A stretch of 8,611 bases of DNA from an uncultured Pseudogracilibacillus sp. (GTDB taxonomy: Bacteria > Bacillota > Bacilli > Bacillales > Amphibacillaceae), in the NCBI GenBank assembly GCA_937974845.1, contig CALJVC010000113.1, positions 1 through 8,611 of the forward strand. Reading direction: 5' to 3'. The notes under the pieces were generated by a model. It searched no databases and had not been told where the DNA came from. It worked only from the letters and a program-made list of their open reading frames with translations. The stretch's first letter is position 1; each line of letters begins with the position of its first letter. Made by a program: the position numbers and the translations under genes. Shown in pieces: positions 5,067 through 8,611 of this stretch.

Positions 5067-6302
5067 TTAGTAAAAGCGTTTATAACTATGGAAATGTTTT
5101 TTCCAATAGGAGTTATTAACGTTCGCAATGGTTACTCCTGTAGAGCTACCAGCATGAATGAATTCTCCATTTCCGAGGTAAATGCCCATGTGGGAAATTC
5201 CTTTTCGATACGTATTTTCAAAGAATACGAGGTCCCCTCTTTGTGGATTATTAACCATATAGGAACGGTTATAGTAGCCATCTGTAGAAAGTCGTCCGAT
5301 CTTATGGCCAGCCTCGTTAAAGGCCCAGTAAATAAAGCCACTGCAATCAAAACCGGATGGGTTAGCTCCGCCCCACACATAGCGCGTACCTACCACGGAC
5401 TTAGCTGCATTAATGAGCTTGTCTACTTGATAGCCGCTATTGCTACTAGATTGGCTAGATTTAGAGCTGGTACTAGATCCTTTATTACTAGATACGCCAT
5501 CTTTACTTACGACTAATTGTTGACCTGGGTAAATGAGATGGGAAGTAAGGTTGTTCCACTTTTTAAGGTTGTTTAATGTAATACCATGGGCTGTGGCAAT
5601 TTTACTTAACGTATCTCCTGCTTTTACTGTATATGTAGTTGTATTTTTTGAGGAACTAGAAGAGTTGTTGTTTGTTGATTTGTTAGATGAATTGCTTCCA
5701 TTGCTTGTTAGTTTTAACTTATCTCCAGGGAAAATTAAGTCGGAACTAAGGTTGTTCCATTTTTTCAAATTGCTCACGGCTACCCCATGGGCCCGGGCAA
5801 TTTTACTTAACGTATCTCCCGCTTTAACAGTGTATGTCGTCGTACTAGTAGAAGAACGATTGCTAGAATTAGAGCTTTGATTGTTCGATTGGCTTGTTTT
5901 AGCTGTAACGGTTAATTGATCCCCTGGAAAGATTAAGGTAGACGTTAAATTGTTCCATTTCATTAAATTAGATAAAGAAATACCATGGGCTGCTGCGATT
6001 TTGCTTAACGTGTCACCTTTTTTTACAGTATACGTTGTCGTTTTTGTCTTTGCTTGTTTAGTAGATGAATTGCTTCCATTTTTCGCTACTTTTAATACTT
6101 GGTTTGGATAGATAATGTTGCTTTTCAAATTGTTCCAAGACTTTAAGTCGTTAAGGGATACATTGTATTTCTGTGAAATTTTCCATAGAGTATCACCTTT
6201 TTGCACAGTATAGGAAGCTGCATTAGCAGGTTGAGCCTGTACAAAAGATGATGCAAGAACAGCTGATGCAGTAACAGACATAAATAACTTTTGCTTACTC
6301 AT
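5067..6302 (-). CDS. Secreted peptidoglycan endopeptidase: four LysM domains plus NlpC/P60 (C40)
   Basis: A cell-wall hydrolase that cuts D-gamma-glutamyl-meso-diaminopimelate links in stem peptides, acting in wall growth or daughter-cell separation. Residues 1-28 are a signal peptide (MSKQKLF, hydrophobic core, PANA cleavage site). Four LysM wall-binding domains, each beginning YTV-K/Q-x-GDTL, lie near 31-73, 91-134, 157-200 and 224-266, joined by Ser/Asn/Thr-rich linkers. The NlpC/P60 domain fills about 291-411, with catalytic C320 (FDCSGF), H371 (SHMGIYLG) and H383 (FIHAG). The architecture and 411-residue length resemble B. subtilis CwlS (four LysM); LytE has three and LytF five, so orthology is open. 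The start is ATG 6302, four bases after a strong GAAGGGGAGG (6307-6316). Its leader carries a hairpin with a T run. It is convergent with ilvD and divergent from the YceI gene. Confidence 0.95.
   Translation of the reverse strand: MSKQKLFMSVTASAVLASSFVQAQPANAASYTVQKGDTLWKISQKYNVSLNDLKSWNNLKSNIIYPNQVLKVAKNGSNSSTKQAKTKTTTYTVKKGDTLSKIAAAHGISLSNLMKWNNLTSTLIFPGDQLTVTAKTSQSNNQSSNSSNRSSTSTTTYTVKAGDTLSKIARAHGVAVSNLKKWNNLSSDLIFPGDKLKLTSNGSNSSNKSTNNNSSSSSKNTTTYTVKAGDTLSKIATAHGITLNNLKKWNNLTSHLIYPGQQLVVSKDGVSSNKGSSTSSKSSQSSSNSGYQVDKLINAAKSVVGTRYVWGGANPSGFDCSGFIYWAFNEAGHKIGRLSTDGYYNRSYMVNNPQRGDLVFFENTYRKGISHMGIYLGNGEFIHAGSSTGVTIANVNNSYWKKHFHSYKRFY
5505..6212 (-). repeat. Four LysM-coding repeats, near-identical in DNA for units 3 and 4
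   Basis: LysM units are coded at about 6084-6212, 5901-6032, 5703-5834 and 5505-5633 on the minus strand. Units 3 and 4 share an identical 24-base run (5595-5618 and 5796-5819, within the GDTLSKIA-coding part). Units 2-4 resemble each other more than unit 1. This points to domain duplication, and unit number may vary between strains. Confidence 0.7.
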
Positions 6303-6324
6303 AGTACCTCCCCTTCAGTAATTT

Positions 6325-6347
6325 AAAAAAACCATTAAAAATAATGG
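6325..6347 (-). promoter_or_regulatory. Terminator-like hairpin in the endopeptidase leader
   Basis: CCATTA (6332-6337) and TAATGG (6342-6347) form a six-base stem with a four-base loop, followed on the minus strand by seven T (6325-6331). It lies between the promoter (-10 at 6364-6369) and the ribosome site. The stem is short and AT-rich, so it may only stabilise or weakly attenuate the mRNA. No competing antiterminator is evident. Confidence 0.4.
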
Positions 6348-6363
6348 CCTTTGAGTACTACAT

Positions 6364-6372
6364 ATTATAGCA
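6364..6372 (-). promoter_or_regulatory. Extended -10 promoter of the endopeptidase gene
   Basis: On the minus strand TGC precedes a perfect TATAAT (6364-6369), making an extended -10 element. The hexamer 17 bases upstream (TAGTTT) is poor. Transcription would start near 6357. I found no pair of TGTWAH half-sites at the spacing of a WalR box, although WalR controls this gene class in Bacillus. Confidence 0.6.
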
Positions 6373-6536
6373 TTTTTAGACGAGATAAACTACCAAACGC
6401 CTTTTTCTATAATCCTCTTTTTTTACTATTTTCTAGACCTTGATAAAAGAGAATAAATATTGCTACATGTAGAAACATAAACGCCATTTACTAACTCTAT
6501 CGGTATTTTTTTAGGATTTTTGAGTAAAAATAAGTG

Positions 6537-6578
6537 TTGAGCGTCAAAGTTGACGAATTTGTAAAAAAGTATTAGAGT
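6537..6578 (+). promoter_or_regulatory. Probable YceI-gene promoter with overlapping inverted repeats
   Basis: TTGACG (6550-6555, five of six) lies 17 bases from TAGAGT (6573-6578, four of six). TATAAA at 6578 is an alternative -10 with poor spacing. The -35 is the right arm of a perfect repeat CGTCAA-AG-TTGACG (6542-6555). A second repeat, TTGA-GCG-TCAA (6537-6547), shares its left arm, so three half-sites alternate here. Confidence 0.5.
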
Positions 6579-6583
6579 ATAAA

Positions 6584-6618
6584 TATATTGAATTCGAGAT
6601 AAATGAATTCGAGGTAAT
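6584..6618 (+). promoter_or_regulatory. MhqR-like operator plus a tandem half-site before the YceI gene
   Basis: ATATTGAATTCGAGAT (6585-6600) matches 14 of 16 bases of the Bacillus MhqR site core as I recall it, ATCTCGAATTCGAGAT, and is followed by the usual AAA. A second copy of the right half, TGAATTCGAGGTAAT (6604-6618), follows directly; the 15-base units 6589-6603 and 6604-6618 agree at 13 positions. The site lies between the -10 region and the ribosome site, where a repressor would act as a roadblock. The match rests on memory of the consensus. Confidence 0.55.
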
Positions 6619-6636
6619 AATAAAGGAGAGATTTAA

Positions 6637-7164
6637 ATGACACAATGGAAAGTTGACCCGACTCACACGAACGTGGGTTTTGAAATCAAACATATGATGG
6701 TATCAAAAGTAAGAGGAGACTTTAGTGATTTAGAGGGAACTATTGAAGGAGATCCTAAGGATTTAGAAAATACAAAAATTAACTTCCGAATTGGAATTAA
6801 CTCTATTTCTACAAACAATGAAGAACGTGATAACCACTTACGTTCAAATGATTTTTTTGAAGCGGAAAAATATCCTAACATGACCTTTGAATCGACAACG
6901 ATTAAAAAAGTTGGCGATAATAAATACGAATTAACTGGAAACTTAACGATAAAAGACGTGACCAAGGAAACTACCTTCGATGTAGAGTATTTAGGTGAAC
7001 AGACGAACCCTTGGGGCGTAGCAGTAGTCGGATTTGAAGCAAGCACGACAATCTCCCGTAAGGCCTTTGGCTTAACGTGGAACCAAGCCTTAGAAACTGG
7101 CGGTGTTCTCGTAGGTGACGATGTAAAAATCCAAATCGACTTACAAGCTAACCCAGCTTCCTAA
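6637..7164 (+). CDS. YceI-family (lipocalin-like) protein
   Basis: A 175-residue YceI-domain protein, full length for the short form. The family folds as an extended beta-barrel, and studied members bind polyisoprenoids, including isoprenoid quinones. Typical features are the opening WKVDPTHTNVGFEIKHMMVSKVRGDF (about 4-29), NFRIGINSISTNNEERDNHLRSNDFFEAEKYPNMTFES (about 49-87), LTGNLTIKDVTKE (about 98-110) and the end block ISRKAFGLTWNQALETGGVLVGDDVKI (about 139-166). It has no signal peptide or cysteine, so it should be cytoplasmic, unlike the periplasmic E. coli YceI. The start is ATG 6637, with AAAGGAG (6622-6628) eight bases upstream. It is a single gene with its own terminator. The MhqR-like site upstream suggests induction by quinones or similar electrophiles, but its cellular role is unproven. 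Confidence 0.95.
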   Translation: MTQWKVDPTHTNVGFEIKHMMVSKVRGDFSDLEGTIEGDPKDLENTKINFRIGINSISTNNEERDNHLRSNDFFEAEKYPNMTFESTTIKKVGDNKYELTGNLTIKDVTKETTFDVEYLGEQTNPWGVAVVGFEASTTISRKAFGLTWNQALETGGVLVGDDVKIQIDLQANPAS

Positions 7165-7181
7165 AAATGCACAAGGCGCAT

Positions 7182-7225
7182 AAAACGATTGGACCACGGA
7201 AAACGTGGTTTCCAATCGTTTTTTT
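7182..7225 (+). terminator. Rho-independent terminator of the YceI gene
   Basis: AAACGATTGGACCACG (7183-7198) pairs with 7204-7221 through a two-base bulge, around a five-base loop. A T run at 7219-7225 follows. Confidence 0.9.
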
Positions 7226-7296
7226 ATTTGCTTACTTTCTAGGTCGTTCTCCTTGTCTTTATGCTAGGTTTTAGTGTATAAAGGATAAGACCTTTA

Positions 7297-7325
7297 TTTA
7301 AAACTGTAGTAAAAACATGTATAAT
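7297..7325 (+). promoter_or_regulatory. SigA-type promoter of the EAL-HDOD gene
   Basis: TTTAAA (7297-7302, four of six) lies 17 bases from a perfect TATAAT (7320-7325), giving a leader of roughly 57 bases. A 7-base inverted repeat, ATAAAGG-N6-CCTTTAT (7278-7297), abuts the -35 and could be an operator, though it is AT-rich and may be chance. Confidence 0.6.
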
Positions 7326-7388
7326 ACACCATATACTAGACTATGGAAAGATTGTTGTTTTTGGCAAAATTTTATAGTAGGTGGAAGA

Positions 7389-8611
7389 ATGGATAAGTTT
7401 AACGTATTTGTCGGCAGGCAGCCTATTTTTGATAAGGATGGGAATATTTTTGGATATGAGCTTCTCTATCGAGATGGTCCGGATAATCGTTTTCCGAAAG
7501 GGATGGATCCGGAAAAGGCTACGTTAGAAATATTAGCGAATACGTTTTTGACTATTGGAATCGATCAAATGGTTGGTCAAGCGAAGTCTTTGATTAATTT
7601 TTCTAAGGCTTTATTGCAGGAGGATGTTATTGAACAGCTCGACCCTAACCTAGTTATTATTGAATTGTTAGAAACGATTGATATAACCGACGAAATTATT
7701 GAAATGATCAAAGAGTTGAGAAAGAAAGGTTTTAAAATAGCTTTAGACGACTTCTCCTTAGCTCAAGTGCAGGATACGAGTCTCGAAACGGATCTTTTTC
7801 AAAATATCCATATTATTAAGGTCGACTTTTTGAATACATCGGATCAAGAGAAAAGGCAGATTGAAGCCCTTGCGCAAAAATATCGCCATATTACTCTTTT
7901 AGCCGAGAAAATAGAATCGGGCGACGCCCATCAAGAGGCAGAGCAAAAAGGCTATTCCCTCTTTCAAGGCTACTATTATTCCCGTCCACAAATTATTAAG
8001 GGTAAGGAAATTCCACCAAATTATGTACTACATTTTCAGCTTTTAAAAGAATTTAATGCACAGGAACCGGATATACATCGAATTAGTGAGTTATTTATGA
8101 GGGATGTCTCTCTATCGTATAAATTACTCCGCTATATTAATTCGTTAACCTTCGATATTCCGAATCAAGTGACTTCGATTAAACAAGCTATTGTGCTTAT
8201 GGGTCTTCGGGAGGCTAAACGCTGGTTACAGGTGCTCATTTTACGGGACTTAGGTACCGGCCAAGGTCGAGGGCGGGAACAGGTTTTAATCGAGCGATCC
8301 TTATTCCGTGCGAAAATTGTGGAACTGATTGCTGAGCATCAAAGAAAGTCGAATGCGGATGAATTTTTCTTAGCAGGTTTATTTTCTTTAATTGATGTGA
8401 TTATGCAAAGTGATATTGACTATGTTCTGAGGCAACTTTCCCTATCGGACAAAATTACTGCTACATTGTTAGGTGAGGAGACAGAGATTTCGCCTTACTT
8501 AGACTTGGCTATTCGCCTTGAATCTTTAGAGGAAGAAATTAGCGAGGAAGAATTAGAAGCTTTAGGCCTCGATAGCACCTTGCTAGCTTCCTTTGTGCAA
8601 GAAGCCCATCG
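7389..8611 (+). CDS. EAL-HDOD domain protein (YuxH-like), C-terminus cut by window edge
   Basis: A cytosolic signalling protein with an N-terminal EAL domain (c-di-GMP phosphodiesterase fold, about 5-202) and an HDOD domain (about 206-400). 407 residues are visible; the YuxH-type family is about that length, so only a few are probably missing. EAL positions that bind metal and substrate appear kept: E24 (YELLYR, where EAL reads ELL), N70 (NFS), E92 (IELLE), D120/D121 (LDDF), K144 (IKVDF), E173 (LLAEKIES) and Q193 (FQGYYYSRP). The usual DDFG reads DDFS. Whether it cleaves c-di-GMP or only binds it cannot be decided from sequence. The HDOD part has LLRYINS, TSIKQAIVLMGL and FLAGLFSLIDVIM. The start is ATG 7389, with AGGTG (7379-7383) five bases upstream, and it gives the family N-terminus FVGRQPIF. 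It is preceded by its own promoter. Confidence 0.93.
   Translation, partial: MDKFNVFVGRQPIFDKDGNIFGYELLYRDGPDNRFPKGMDPEKATLEILANTFLTIGIDQMVGQAKSLINFSKALLQEDVIEQLDPNLVIIELLETIDITDEIIEMIKELRKKGFKIALDDFSLAQVQDTSLETDLFQNIHIIKVDFLNTSDQEKRQIEALAQKYRHITLLAEKIESGDAHQEAEQKGYSLFQGYYYSRPQIIKGKEIPPNYVLHFQLLKEFNAQEPDIHRISELFMRDVSLSYKLLRYINSLTFDIPNQVTSIKQAIVLMGLREAKRWLQVLILRDLGTGQGRGREQVLIERSLFRAKIVELIAEHQRKSNADEFFLAGLFSLIDVIMQSDIDYVLRQLSLSDKITATLLGEETEISPYLDLAIRLESLEEEISEEELEALGLDSTLLASFVQEAH

Larger units (their letters stand above)
6303..6636. other. Divergent control region between endopeptidase and YceI genes
   Basis: This 334-base spacer has no gene. Its left fifth is the endopeptidase leader and promoter. 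From about 6375 to 6535 it is AT-rich with nothing I can name beyond a 10-base palindrome, CTACATGTAG (6463-6472). From 6537 on it holds the YceI promoter and operator-like repeats. Confidence 0.6.

Noticed and set aside
5132..5380. Second minus-strand frame inside the NlpC/P60 coding part
   Set aside because: Out of frame with the real gene, with no ribosome site and no recognisable product.
5061..5880. Open frames on the plus strand across the endopeptidase gene
   Set aside because: They are antisense to a gene with clear LysM and NlpC/P60 domains. They lack ribosome sites and show only mirrored repeats.
6463..6472. Palindrome CTACATGTAG in the divergent spacer
   Set aside because: Ten symmetric bases far from both promoters can arise by chance in AT-rich DNA; no second copy was seen.
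6421..6560. Search for a WalR box upstream of the endopeptidase gene
   Set aside because: TGT half-sites occur, for example near 6468-6479, but none form the direct repeat with the five-base gap.
6663..7046. Minus-strand open frame opposite the YceI gene
   Set aside because: The sense strand encodes a complete YceI protein; the antisense frame has no promoter, ribosome site or family features.

Overview
The window looks like chromosomal core DNA from a low-GC Gram-positive of the Bacillaceae type. The basis is AT-rich spacers, strong AGGAGG-type ribosome sites, TTGACA/TATAAT promoters, a Bacillus-type ilvD, a LysM/NlpC-P60 cell-wall endopeptidase and a YuxH-like EAL-HDOD protein. The species cannot be told from the sequence. 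There are no RNA genes, insertion sequences, CRISPR arrays or phage genes. Nearly every gene has its own promoter and hairpin terminator, so this is a row of single-gene units rather than one operon.

Layout. Positions 1-395 (minus) hold a MarR-family regulator cut by the window edge, with a perfect palindrome in its own leader. Positions 592-1350 (minus) hold an unrecognised 252-residue lipoprotein ending at a strong terminator. The spacer from 1351 to 1769 carries a decayed C-terminal fragment of a DAACS-type (glutamate/dicarboxylate) symporter. It also carries the promoter of a glutathione-peroxidase-like gene (1770-2330), whose -10 box lies inside a perfect PerR box. Next come a FadR-type GntR regulator (2482-3165) and ilvD (3255-4925), both on plus, with a near-consensus promoter and two operator-like palindromes between them. 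A four-LysM C40 endopeptidase (5067-6302, minus) follows, then a divergent YceI-family gene (6637-7164, plus). An EAL-HDOD protein (7389 onward, plus) runs off the right edge.

How the genes fit together. Two units appear to be stress-regulated: the peroxidase by peroxide through PerR, and YceI by a site resembling the quinone-sensing MhqR operator of Bacillus. The GntR-ilvD pair suggests local control of branched-chain amino-acid synthesis. The endopeptidase acts in cell-wall growth or separation, and the EAL-HDOD protein may act in c-di-GMP signalling. I see no new multi-gene system. The most interesting signals are in the control regions: the PerR box, the MhqR-like site, the MarR palindrome, the GntR-type sites before ilvD, and the symporter relic.
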